DNA of 64,000 nt from Stropharia rugosoannulata (Eukaryota; Basidiomycota; Agaricomycetes; Agaricales; Strophariaceae): positions 434,001 through 498,000 of the forward strand of contig JANCIK010000008.1 in assembly GCA_028532985.1 (NCBI GenBank). Reading direction: 5' to 3'. Below, piece by piece: positions 35,023-47,068 of this stretch; the first letter of the stretch is position 1; each line of letters begins with the position of its first letter. The translations under genes and the position numbers were made by a program. Under the pieces are notes generated by a model that was not told where the DNA came from, made no database searches, and saw only the letters and a program-made list of their open reading frames with translations.

Positions 35023-37326
35023 ATGTCTTCCACTTTTCGATCCTCAAGGGATAAAGCCGAGCGCACGGTGAATACGCCGTTGCGCGATGATACACGTTCC
35101 CATAATCCTGGAAACGGTACGCTACTCTTATCACCCGTTTATTCATCTGATTGAGTGGATCTACAAGATCACGGCACAAATTCTACAACGTCACTGGAGG
35201 GACAGTTACTCTCTTGCATCCTGAAGCTCATGCGGCCTACGATCTCAGAACATCTGCATATGTCCGATGGTACGCAATGCCACGCAGAAATTGTTTTTCG
35301 GCTCCTAAGCTAATGTTGTTGATAGACCACATAGAATCCCAGCTACGCAAAGGTATGCTTTTATAGGCTTAAATTACGATTTCTCTGACCGTCACTGAAA
35401 TAGCTGCTGCGAGTGATGAAGGAAAAAATCTCATCTTAGCGCTTAACAACTTCATCAAAGTGGGTGTAGCCGCCTCAATACAACACGCGGACAACGCATC
35501 AGTATCGCCATCTATAGGTACTGTTTATCCTCGACTGATATGAAATATTTCGAATAATTCTATTGTAGAGATTCGAGCCGAGAACGCAGGGAGTAGTTTG
35601 GGTGGTACGGATGATTTTGGAAGATGTATGTTACTTTGGCTGCTCGTCTGAGGGTAGAACTGATGCGCTATACACCTACAGCTTCGAACAAAATGTCTAC
35701 GGCGCATACCACTGCGCTTCGACCTCGTATTCCCAAGGAAGTTCAGCCTACTGAGCTGGAATCGCTGGTTCAGAGGCAAACTCGTGCGCATGTCTACAAT
35801 CAAATATGCCAATCCGGATGCTTGAATTCGATGTGAATGGATCCAATATCAAGCTCATTGGGCGCGACGACATATTCCGCATCCTGATGATGCGCATACA
35901 AGAAGAAATTATTTCCCTGGAGTTTCAGCGCGACTGGAACGAAGCTCTTGGCTTACGGGACATAGATAACACTTGGCTTAGGCATCGGTCAGACAGAATG
36001 GATGAAGTAGTAGTAACAGCAGTATCTAAGATTTCTTCTTACGCCATCCTGTCTCATACCTGGATCCGAGAATCTCCTGGGGACATTATCTTTAATACCT
36101 GGAACAGCCGCTCTTCAAATCCTCGCGGGTGGGAAAAGGTCAAAGGATTCTGCAGCGTTGCCGCCAACAAATACAGTATGACACTCGGCTGGATGGATAC
36201 AATCTGCATTAACAAGGAAAGCAGCTCGGAGCTCGACGAATCCATTCGTTCAATGTACGAGTGGTATCGACACTCTCACATATGCATCACATATCTGTCC
36301 GAGACGGAAGCACTTGGGGAAGGTGCGCGCGACTCCTGGTTTACTCGCGGATGGACGTTGCAGGAGCTACTTGCGCCGAAGAGGATAACCTTTTATAATC
36401 GGCACTGGAAGTTACTTGGCACGGATAAAAACAGCATAATGATGTCTTTGGTCACTGCTGGGACTGCTATTACCGCAGAGGAAATGGCGATGTGTTCTTC
36501 TGGACACAAAGATCACATCCCCGTTAGTCGAATTCTACAGATGGCATCGCAACGTCAAGTGACCAGAGAGGAGGATTCATCGTACTCGTTGCTTGGACTC
36601 TTGGATGTCAAGATATCGGTCGCATATGGGGAAGGACAGCAATCAGCATTTCGCCGGCTATTCCAGGAACTATTGCTCACTAGGAAGCATGTACTTGATC
36701 TATTTAATCGACGATATGACGTGTACAGCAGCCTTGTCCCGTCATCTTTGAAGACATACTCCTCCAGATCGAAAATGTTTGACACGGAGTATGGACTGGA
36801 CCAGGCGAACTATCAGCCTCCTGAACCCATTATTCTGACTCATCTGGGTGTACGGTGCCAATGGCTTCTTTTTCCGTCATTGGCCGTTCCATTCGGCCCT
36901 TCAGATGTCCGATACACTCCAAAAGGAAAGTACTCTGCTCAGATTGAAACGGATGTGCTATTGACAAATGGTGACAAGTTGCAAATCGTCGATAATCTGC
37001 TCGATCACAGAATATACAGCGACCACAGTAGCTACATAGTAAATCCCCTCAGTGACGTTCTAAACATTTACAATCAAAAACCAACATACGCAGTTCCCAA
37101 CTTCAGTCTCAAAGGAGATATCTTGTTACTCCCCGAAGATTTGATGGCGATAAACTTATATATACCAGATAAACCTGGAACGGTACACACTGGCAGTGAG
37201 ATACATATTTGCGGGATAAAAAGGCCGAATTGGTTCGAACTGTCAAATGGCACTGGTATTTGTCGGGAAATACCTTTAGAGGAGCTAGAACCTAGTGGGA
37301 TTCAGCTTGTTACACTTTATTTGTAA
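35023..37326 (+). pseudogene. HET-domain paralog 2, frameshifted by a 2-nt insertion
   Basis: Exons 35023-35116, 35168-35269, 35326-35352, 35404-35517, 35569-35625 and 35682-37326 follow the same plan as the intact paralogs. In the last exon, near 35797, the sequence reads aatcaaatatgcc where the others have aataatatgcc: two extra bases. The frame then meets TGA at 35834 (codon 183). The HET region itself (SYAILSHTW through FTRGWTLQELLAP and the EDSSYSLLGLL tail) is undamaged in the new frame, and an internal ATG at 35806 could start a 506-aa HET protein without the leader. Exon 4 uses an acceptor shifted to an internal TAG, dropping about five residues. Either a recent pseudogene, a shortened gene or a sequence error. 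Confidence 0.8.
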
Positions 37327-37544
37327 TTGTAGTCTACTTTGTGAAATATATCCTGGATAGGCGGGCACAGCGCGACGGGTGGCCTCTGCGCGGCATGACC
37401 AATGCGCGTACCTGAGCAGTGGTTTTCTCGGAGGCGCAGGCACAGCACACCGTGCACGGGCGTTGCCGCGGTAAGGGAAGGGATGAGGAGGTGGGGGGGA
37501 GGGGGGGGGAACCCGGTCCGGGCCAACGTGGGGGCGCAGCAAGC

Positions 37545-37882
37545 CTTGGAAGTGTTGTTTTGAATATCCGATGATGTAGGACAGACGGTATGGAAAGCTG
37601 CGGACTCAGTCCGTTCGTCCGTTTGTACCCCGCACGCTCGGCCTGTCTGTGCCATGGTGCAGGTCGTGGGAAGACGGGAGCAGACTATTTACGTGCGCGG
37701 AGAAAAGATTGATCTGTTATAGGTTCATGTAGTATCTTTAGGTCTCGGACATAGCAGGAAGAATATTCTGGAGAGAACTTGGTTGGTGCTCAGGAGTTAG
37801 GAAAGAAATCTACATATTATTTATAAGTACAAAAGTTACAGTATTTAAACATGTCGTGTATACCCTACCAGACAACTAATTA
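37545..37882 (+). repeat. Dispersed repeat block B, copy 2
   Basis: Near-identical to 2666-3001, same orientation, and here directly joined to block A copy 2. Confidence 0.85.
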
Positions 37883-37883
37883 G

Positions 37884-38518
37884 CCTGTGTCATGCATCAC
37901 AGGTGCATCCTTTACCTCATCCTGGGCTGTACAGCGGGTACGCGATGTTGTTGTGGGAATGGGGCGGGCCCGGTCAAGAGACGCGGCGAGTAGGCGAAAT
38001 ATGGTGTGCGAGGTATGCGGGACGAGGTCGCTGATTGCGTACGGAGTGCGGGACGCATGTGTAGTGACCAAAATACAACGGGACTTATATTAAAGGGAAG
38101 GAAGGGTGGGTTGCGCCGTTCCCAGTGATACTAATGTTTCCCGCTTGCTGCTCGTTGTTCGTGATGGGCCGGGACAATTCAAGGCTTCCCATAAGTCGTC
38201 GCTGCTCTGCGGTGTGTCGACTAGACTGCAGGCGTGACATCATGTTATGCTGTGTGCTGAGTACTTGAGTAACGCTGAAGCCTCAGCGCGAGGAGTGGGC
38301 GCCGTTAGTACTTTAGTCTGGGGGATATTGCCACTGTGTTCCCGTCATAGCTGATTCTGTCAGTGCATCATTCCCTGGCAGCAGGGGACCTGTAAAGTCA
38401 CCCGCTGCATTTTGATAAAGCATTTAAGCTCTGTGCTACTCTTATGCCACTTTGTTATCATCTTTGGGTTCTTCGTTGCATCTGATGCAGTGTTCTGCGT
38501 GTAAATACAGTACACGCC
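37884..38518 (+). repeat. Dispersed repeat block A, copy 2
   Basis: Matches 29-645 in the same orientation, with small indels near the right end. Confidence 0.8.
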
Positions 38519-38839
38519 GTAACATCCCATAACATTAATACCACCTGCGCACCCTACTCCGCGCACCCCCTCTGTCCGCATGTCCGAAGCGTCCCGCAGC
38601 AGGCCTCCTTCACTCAGTCCGTTCGTCCGTTCATACCCCGCGCGCTCGGCCTGCCTGTGCGATGGTGCAGGTTGTGGGAAGACGGGAGTGGACTGATCCA
38701 ACCACAGGTGCAGAGTATCTTTTCCGTCACCTTTGGTATGATTCATACACTTCTCATCGCTGTGTCCCGGCTTGTTTCAGATCCTTCCCTGTGTATAACT
38801 GCGCACCAACCAATCCCATTGTACCATGTTGAAATTGTT

Positions 38840-38890
38840 AGTACTAGTGCAAATGAAATCCCTATACGCGATCTAGAACTTCACCCCCGT
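38840..38890 (+). pseudogene. Possible relic of a HET gene 3' end
   Basis: One frame reads NEIPIRDLELH, very close to the C-terminal REIPVQDLELHG of the HET paralogs, with the DNA string gatctagaacttca identical. The sequence on either side does not continue the match. It may be the scar of a deleted fifth copy. Confidence 0.3.
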
Positions 38891-39059
38891 CAGAATAAAA
38901 CACGGTGGGTAGGTACCTCCCTGATATCTGGTACCTCCGCCTTAGGATCTGAAGTTTGTGCGCGCAACTCGCGAAAAAGGCCTGCCTGTAAAATATATGT
39001 TTTGAAAGCTGAAAGAGGTATAGTAAATTTTAAACTACTGGATAATACATAGATGTACA

Positions 39060-40790
39060 TTGTTGATATTATCTGGATAACAATTTTTCGCATACTGGGG
39101 CATCACCCGATCCATCTGCAAATGGAGTGTAGACAGACCTCCGCAATTGTACAACAGACATAGATCATATGCAGCTAAATATGTTTTTCCAATACTGAAT
39201 CACGGACATGGCTTGCATTTTAGTAAGCTAGCAATACTTATGTTGCGCGTAGGGCGCTTCAATTGTCGTCATGCATATTGCTCAAGGGTAATTTACGTTG
39301 CAATAATCCGCAATGCCGTGAGTGAAGCCGGCCGCGATGGCATGATTGTCGGAGCTTGAACCAGAGCTGCAGTTCCACCCCGAACGGTAGATTATCCAGT
39401 TTTCACTTGTTTCATTCGAAGCGTACTGAACGACCAGTTGACGAGCAGTTACCGTGTTAACCGAAGTCTTACCTTCCCGCGTCTCCTGTCGCCCAAGCAC
39501 CGGTTTTCCTTCCCACCCAAGGTAGGTCCTGTATTGACTCCGCACGATGTTGTCCACCCGCATTCGTACGCAACACGTCTCTGTCCCTCCGTCCCCGCTA
39601 TGACCCGCATGCCTAGTCCTCAAATCGGCGTGCATACTGGAGTATATCCGAGTCATCCCGCCGCCCCGCAGGCTACGCCGTCATACTCTTAGTTCTACTC
39701 CCGCTCTCCTCTAGAGACCCATGCCTCCATACCCGTAGCCCACAGTGTACGCAGTGCTCGTCCTCGAGCTTGCGCAATGCCGCATAATTTCGGGGCCGCA
39801 ATGCCACATGGATTTCATGCCTGTTCGGACTGCCTATGCTCGCCCCTGCACTGCACTTCCCGAATCGGTGTACTATGAGCTGAGCCGTGCATGTCCCGCC
39901 CACCCAGGTCCTATTTAACCCAAGTCTGTCCATTCCCTCGTTCCAATCTCCGAACGAGGTGCTCCCTGCACAAGTTGCCCTACCGTCACTTGCTTTAGTA
40001 GCACGCACGTACATCCAACCCTTCCCCCGCCCTACCTTCTCAACACCCACGTGCATGCCTTTGGTTCCGCGCGTGGTCTCCTCTTCGTTGCGCTCCCATT
40101 TCCCCACATCCAACCGTCACTCTCCTGCCCGTCCGTGCCGTCCACTCACGTTGAGCTAGTCCTCTGCAACGGGCACGCAGCAAGCCGTGCTGCCCTTCCC
40201 GAGAAGGTCTATCCTGGGCCATGCATGTCTTGCCCAACCGGGTCCTGTTCATCCCGAGTCTGTCCAGGTTTCCCGCCACGGCCGCAGCCAAAACACGAGC
40301 ATGCCGCGGCATGCACGCCATGAGAATTGCCCAGCTTCGTCTCTCCAGTCCCGTTCACAACTTGCCTATGAGGTTCCATTGATCTTTGCACAGGCACCTA
40401 TACCCACTGTTCTGCTGTACTCCAGCCTCCAATTGCCGACTCTCCCTTTCCTGCCCGTCCTTGCCATACAGGTAGCCTGTGCTACTCCTCTGCAGCTGTG
40501 GTACACTAACTAGCGCGTGCCCTGTGTCCGAAGAGCAAGTGGCGGCGAGAAAGATCCAACAGAACACAATATATAGTGAATGCCGGGAAGACACGGGGTA
40601 TGAAAAGGTGGGAAGACGCCGCAGAGTAGACCTTCCCCACCAGAGTAAACCAGGCTTCACCTGCGCCCTTTCTCAGTTCCTCTTCCTCTGCTCGTATATG
40701 TGTATAATTTCACCTTCCGTACAGCGTGTCTTCTGTCCAACACTACGGGGAACTGAGAGCTACAGAGTGCCCCACAGCGCGTAAACTAAC
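39060..40790. other. Intergenic, no gene seen
   Basis: GC-rich sequence with overlapping frames on both strands, none with a recognisable domain. Confidence 0.5.
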
Positions 40791-40839
40791 AAAGGAAAGT
40801 GACTCGTCTATAGTAACAGGCGGACGCCGTAGGCGACGC

Positions 40840-41085
40840 TTATTAAGGAGAGATTGTAGGGGAACACGAAGAACCTGAGCAGATCTGACATAGCATAATG
40901 TTGGCATTCATGACAGGACGATGCGGCCAGTTCGTTGTTTTCTGTTTCCGTGCAAGCGTGTTCTTGAGAATTGATTGGTGAGTATTTATAGGGTAGAGTG
41001 GAGTAGAACAATGAGTCATGGTGGTGAAAGAGTAATGAATACCCATGATTGGAGTACAGTACTGTAGGCGTTCCAGGGCTGGGAG
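40840..41085 (+). repeat. Dispersed repeat E, diverged copy 3
   Basis: Phrases such as ggagagattg, ggacgatgcggcca and attgattggtgagta line up with copy 2 (31520-31700) over about 240 bp with many differences. It retains the middle segment missing from copy 1. Confidence 0.45.
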
Positions 41086-41099
41086 GGAGAAACTATATA

Positions 41100-43430
41100 C
41101 AGAGGCTAGCAGTTAACTTCAAAGAGCCAGAAGATAGTGAGCCAATTTGGTGTTGCACAGAATCTCTTGATCAGAAAGAAGCCGGGACCTGAGCTACCCC
41201 AGCCAAGGGTGGATGCACGAGGCTGCGGCAGAAGCAGGATACCCGAATATCCCTCCTCACCACCTCCTAGCTCACCACCCGCACTCCCTCCCTCATCGTC
41301 ACCCTCAGACTCCTGCACCGAACTCTCCCCCTCACCGAAGCACCCTCCGCACCGCACAAAGACCAGCGCCGTTGACGGCACCATGCGTGCACTACCCGCC
41401 CCGCCATCTTCCCCTCTCTTCATCTTCTTTGCTCCCATTGCCTGTTCATTATTCAGCATATTCGTGCCCGTGTCCTCATTCTTGTTCCACCGTACTCTCA
41501 GTACCCTGTTCGTAGCCCTACACCGCGGTCATTACCGCGCCCTACGGCGCTGTCTTATCTCCCCCTTCTTTCTCTCTTTTCGTTTACATACTGAATACAT
41601 CATATATACAATGTTGCCTATTTGACAATTGTTGACGATCTATCTGGCTGGGTGTGTTTGAATCCCTCCGTCTGTGTGTTCGGGATGAGGATGTATTTGG
41701 GATTCAAATATACAAGACTCAGTTTCAAGGCACTTTAAGCTTGTCCGCTCCGCCTTCCGTGTCCGTGTCCGTGTCCGTGTCCGCGCATCAACCCTACGAG
41801 TGCGCACTGCCGACCGCTGGTCTGCTCCCGCACTTGTACAAACCCGTGACCGTGTCCATGCCCTTCCGTGTCCCTTCCGCACCTGTGTCCATGTCCGACC
41901 TGCGCGGCCGACAACTTCTGACCGCACGCACACATATTTCGATTTCACGTGACTGACTGCGTATTATATCGCATCGCGTTGCGGAAGACATATGACTCAT
42001 GCGCATGAGCGCGCGCCCAGTAATGATGATGTCTTCCTCCCGAGTCTCTTTCTGTCACCCGCCTGTCCGTCCTGGCCTCTGTTCTTGTGTCCCTCCTTCC
42101 GTCCTTTGGTCCCTCCAGGTCTCTATACTTGTGTCCCTCCCTCCGTGCTTGAGTCCTTCTCTTTCCCCCGAATCTTAGCTCTACCCGTTCTTCCTGCCTG
42201 TTACTCGTAGGTTACTGAAAGCCGGCTCTTACTGGTCCTTACTGGCTCTTACTCGTAAGTTACTCATGCGGTTATGTATTGGCCCGGCGCTTCGGGTTTC
42301 CCAGCGCATTATTCAATGCCAATGACAGCTACAATTCGCGCACACGGGTGGCGTACTTACATTATTCAGTACGTAGCTACAAGCATGCACTCGTGCTGTC
42401 TCATACAATGCAATGAATACAATACAGCCGAGACAATAGAGTATGTACATATGTGCACCGTCACATCGCATTGCATTGCCGCATTGCGTGTGTTTCTGAA
42501 CTGTACAGTCACTGCGGATAGGTGCAACAAATATACTATGCCATGCTGTACACAGTTATGGTTACGGACTCTTGCGGCTACATACATACATACTTGCTAG
42601 TAACTTACATAATTCCATATATGCGTATCCGCAAAAGGACTAGCTGTGCGCCATGTGCGTACTGTGTGCGTTCCCAATGCCCATGTTATACAAACCCATA
42701 TCACGATGTGGACGTTCTGCGCACGTCTATGCGGTAGGTGTCAAGCAGCTGCTTGGGTTGAGATGAGCGCATATGTGCGTCGGGTGGGAGAATGGAAGAG
42801 TTGTGGAGCAGACCACATCCGTCCGGGCCCCAAGCTGCTTGATGAACAAATGTACTTGAGTACTACGGTAAACAAATCTGCTGGCAAAAACTTAAGACGA
42901 AGACCCTGAACCAGAAACATCCCAAGTAATTTTTTGTTAAGATGTAAGTAGTCGTAGCCTGCGACGCGCCGCTGTATGCTCAGCGGATAGGATTGTTTGA
43001 AGGGCTCAATCACTTGTCAAGTTTGGCCTGTGATTTTCATTAAGCTCAGTAGCCGACCCGCAGCTATTGGTACGTCAATAAAATAGGATAAATGTCCGTA
43101 AATACAGTCTGATACTAATTTAGAAGGACAACCACCAGGTCAGACCAGGTCCTTCTGTTGGGTTAAATCGATAGGGTAGTCATTTATAAATTATTATGTA
43201 TGCATACCATATATGTACCATTGTTATAAGGTATATCATGTCCCCGGCTGATCCTCGGCGGTCCTATTTCCGGAGAACAGGGTCACAGGACTGGGAATGG
43301 GAAGGGTAAACATAGACATTAATATTAGGCTCAGCTACTAGTGGTCACCAGGTCGACAGAGGGTTGGCCCGAATTCCCACCACGAACATCATAATGTTGC
43401 CACAGCGCGTGGGACAGGGGGGGTCTTAAT
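41100..43430. other. Intergenic, low complexity and old repeats
   Basis: Contains a short GTGTCC minisatellite (about 41757-41783) and pyrimidine-rich repeats shared with 33 kb. From about 43240 the sequence resembles that upstream of HET copy 4 (about 46826), so the duplicated unit includes roughly 200 bp of 5' flank. No gene is supported. Confidence 0.5.
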
Positions 43431-43475
43431 TCACAGCCACCTCGTTCTCCTCCAAGTGACAAGCCGGCCTACGTG

Positions 43476-45785
43476 ATGTCTGCTACTAGACCAAGCAAAT
43501 CTCAAGAAATGGGTACCCCACGGCATAACAATCCACATTCTCATAGTCTAGGTGATGGTACATGGACTTATCTCCCGTCCTACACCGCAAGTTGTTCTGA
43601 GCAAATCTAGGATATCGCAGCAACGACTCTGCAGAATCACCGGAAAGGCAGCTACTGTCTTGCATTCTCAAGTTGATGCAGTCAACAATCTCAGAATATT
43701 TGGGTTTACCTGATGGTATGTGATCGTACGCAGAAATTGTCTTTTGCTCTATATAACTTGTGTTATCTGTAGAGCACGTAGAAACCCAGCTACGAAAAGG
43801 TGTGGGTGTATTAAGGTGCCTACAAGTTTCTCTGACCCTGACGGGAATGCCATGTGAAATAGCTGCTGAGAGCGATGAAGGGGACAAGCTCATCTCAGCA
43901 GTGAACAATTTTATCAGAGTGGGTGTAAACGCCGCAATACATCAGACAGACGACGCCCTAGAAACGGCACCTTTAGGTAGAGTTGATCCTCAATTAAGAC
44001 AAAAGATTTTTTAACTTATTCTATTGTAGAAAGCAATACCGAGAATAAGGGGCCTGGTTTGGCAGGAACAGATGGTTCTGGAGAATGTATGTAACATGGG
44101 CTGACTGCTTGGGGACAGAACTAATATACTAACCACTACAGCGCCAACCGAGGAATCTGAGAAATCTCAGAGTGCAATTCAACCACATATTCCAGTGGAA
44201 ATTCAGCCTACTAAGCTGGAATCGATAGCTCATCTTCAAACTCGAGCACATGTCTTCAATAATATGCCAATCCGGATGTTGGAATTTGGTGTGGATGGAT
44301 CCAATATCAAGCTCATTGGGCGAGAAGACATATTCCAGATCCTGATAGTGCGTGTACAGAAGAAAATCATTTCCCCGGAATTTCAACAGGATTGGAATGA
44401 AGCTCTTGGCCTAAAGGACTTACATGCCATTGTTTATAATCACAGGTCCGGCAGAATGCACAAACTGGTAGCTACAGCAGTATCCGAGGTTTCTTCTTAC
44501 ACCATCTTGTCTCATACATGGATACGGGAATCTCCCGGGGACGTCGTTTTTAGTAGCTGGAATGACCGCACCTGAGTCAAATCCTCGCGGGTGGGAGAAA
44601 GTCAAAAGCTTCTGCAATGTTGCAGCGAACCAACACAAAATGACACTTGGCTGGATGGATACAATCTGCATCAACAAGGACAGCAGTTCCGAACTCGATG
44701 AATGCATTCGATCAATGTACAAATGGTATCGAGGGTCTCACATTTGCATCACCTACCTATCTGAGATGGAGACTCTTGGGGACGGTGTACACGACTCCTG
44801 GTTTACTCGTGGATGGACATTGCAGGAACTACTTGCACCAAATAACATAGCCTTCTACAATCGGCGCTGGAAATTGCTTGGCACAGATAAAGATAGCACA
44901 ATTATAGCTCTGGTCGCTGCTGAGACTTCTATTACCGGAAAGGAAATGGGGATGTGTCGTTCTGGAGATGTAAAGGCCATACCCATTAGTCGAATTTTGC
45001 AAATGGCTTCTCGACGTCAGGTCACCAGAGAGGAGGACTCCTCGTACTCGTTGCTTGGACTCTTGGATGTCAATATATCGGTCGCATATGGAGAAGGAGA
45101 AAAAGCAGCATTTCGCCGGATATTCCAAGAGTTGTTGGTCACCAGGAAGCATGTAATCGACTTATTTAATCGCCAATATAACTGGAATGCCAGCCTTGTC
45201 CCGTCATCTTTAAAGAAATACTCTACCAGATCGCGCTTTTTTGACGGGAATTTTGGATGGGACTTGGACAACTATCAACCCCCTGAACCTATCACTCTCA
45301 CCCATCTTGGTGTACGATGCCAATGGCTTCTTCTACCGGCACTTGGAGTCGAAAAGGGGACTTCAGATGAGATATATGTTCCACAAGGGCAGTACTCTCA
45401 TCGACTTAGTACAACCGTGATATTGACCAATGGGGATGAATTAAATGTTGTACATAATCTACTTGATGCCAGACTATACGACAACCAGAGGCACTATGTT
45501 CATCCCCTCAGTGACGTTTTATCCATTTACAATCAACAACCAACCATTGCAGTAACAAGTTTCACTCTCAATGGAGATGTCTTGGAGCTTCCTGAATGTT
45601 TAATGGGAGTTTCGATTTATACACCAGACAGGCCTGGAACAGTTCACACCGGCAGTGAAATATGTATATTGCCAACTTACAGGCCGTTTCTATTCAAACT
45701 GGTAAATTCCACTGGATGTTCTCGGGAAATACATATACAGGATCTAGAACTTCATGGAATGCAGCTTGTTACCTTGTATCTATAA
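43476..45785 (+). pseudogene. HET-domain paralog 3, frameshifted by a 4-nt insertion
   Basis: Exons 43476-43557, 43611-43715, 43773-43976, 44030-44086 and 44142-45785. Two oddities show. First, the third intron of the other paralogs is no longer an intron here: its acceptor CAG reads CGG, its early in-frame TGA is gone, and its 45 bases read through in frame, fusing two exons. Second, the last exon is 4 nt longer than in paralog 4. The extra bases fall near 44567-44578 (ggaatgaccgcacctgagtc), causing a TGA at 44573 (codon 294) inside the HET domain just after SYTILSHTWIRESPGD. The rest of the domain and tail is open in the shifted frame (44562-45785). No plausible intron removes the insertion, so the product would be truncated. 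Confidence 0.8.
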
Positions 45786-46195
45786 ATGTACTCCACCTTG
45801 TTAAATACATCCCGCGTATATGCCGTATATACATACGGAACAAAGTGCTTGTCTTTGCTCGTTATCAAATAGGTAGGAACAAGAGTTCTCATAGCCAACC
45901 TCAGTCTCTCTCATCTAGCAACGTTCGAGTGAGAAATCACACTTTACTTTATGATTTTAACCTTGATTAAATGATGATTGTCACAGTGGGAGTTGCGTAC
46001 TAACGTGTGATGGTACATTTGAGCAGGCGTCGTCGCTGACTCTATAAACGGGTATACAATTAAAAACGAGGACAAGCCCACAGATTGTGCATTGATTATG
46101 CATGCAGGCCCCGAGCACGAGCAAGACTCGGGCTTTTCGGCCGGCCCGTGAGTTTGATTCTCCGATTTCGTGGCGCTTTTCTATTTTTACTTGGC
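45786..46195 (+). repeat. HET 3' flank shared between paralogs
   Basis: Closely matches the sequence after paralog 1 (6794-7330) apart from about 140 bp absent here, and partly matches 49590-49700. Confidence 0.7.
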
Positions 46196-46199
46196 TTAC

Positions 46200-46900
46200 G
46201 TCTTTTGCCGACCGCGCACGTGCGCATGCGGTACGTAGTACGCGCCTGCCTGGTCCCCCGTCCGCCTTTGACGTGCGCGGCCGACCAACCAACCGACTGC
46301 ACAGACACTTTTTCAATTTTCTGCGACTGTATAGGACATCCCCCCCTCATCCCGAGTCCCTCATCTCTCGCCTCTACACCTCTATACTCCTGGTTCGTGT
46401 TCTGAACAATTGTTTACTTCACTGTTACTTACCTATTTTTCACTTACTTAGTATCCCCTTCGACTTACTTATTCTCTTCGATTGCCTAATTGACTGATTG
46501 ACTGACTGACTGATTTTACTGACTTTATTACACCTATTCTTACTGACTCTTGCTCTTACTCATTCGCTCACTCACTCCCTTGTTGCAATGACTGAAAGTA
46601 CATAATGCCAGTAGTAATTATTACAAAGTCTCCATCGATTAGCTTGACATGCCATCTGCAAATTTACATAGCATTGACTCGAGTTAGCCTTCCTTAAATA
46701 TACTTGTATTTTGACTCTGCTTTAATTCGGGGGCAGGTGCTCCGTGCATTGCGTGTGCTTCCGTACAGTCGCTACGGGTATGAAAAGTATATACTGCTGT
46801 TAAAAGGTATATCATGTTTTCGTTCAATCCTCGGCGGTCCTATGTCTGGGGGACAGGACTGGGAAAGGTGTACATAGCCACTTTCTAACTTTGTGAAGAG
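46200..46900. other. Intergenic, with TGAC microsatellite
   Basis: Pyrimidine-rich repeat relic followed by a short (ctga)n tract at about 46491-46515. No gene seen. Confidence 0.5.
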
Positions 46901-47068
46901 AGTCCCAGGCTCCAACCAGTGATCATCAGATCGACACAGCTGATGTTCCGATGTTGGCTTGGACTCCGATCACATATGCCAGATCACGCACAGCACAGCG
47001 TGTCGAACAAGGCAAGCCTTAATCCAAGACTACCTCGTTGTCCTCCAAGCGGAAAGCCAGCCTACGGG

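Noticed and set aside
41213..41515. Pro/His-rich frame of 100 codons
   Set aside because: Low-complexity CCT/CAC-rich DNA open in several frames at once; no family resemblance.
44500..44640. A hidden intron that would rescue HET paralog 3
   Set aside because: No GT donor and AG acceptor pair of normal size restores the frame without removing conserved HET residues present in the other copies.
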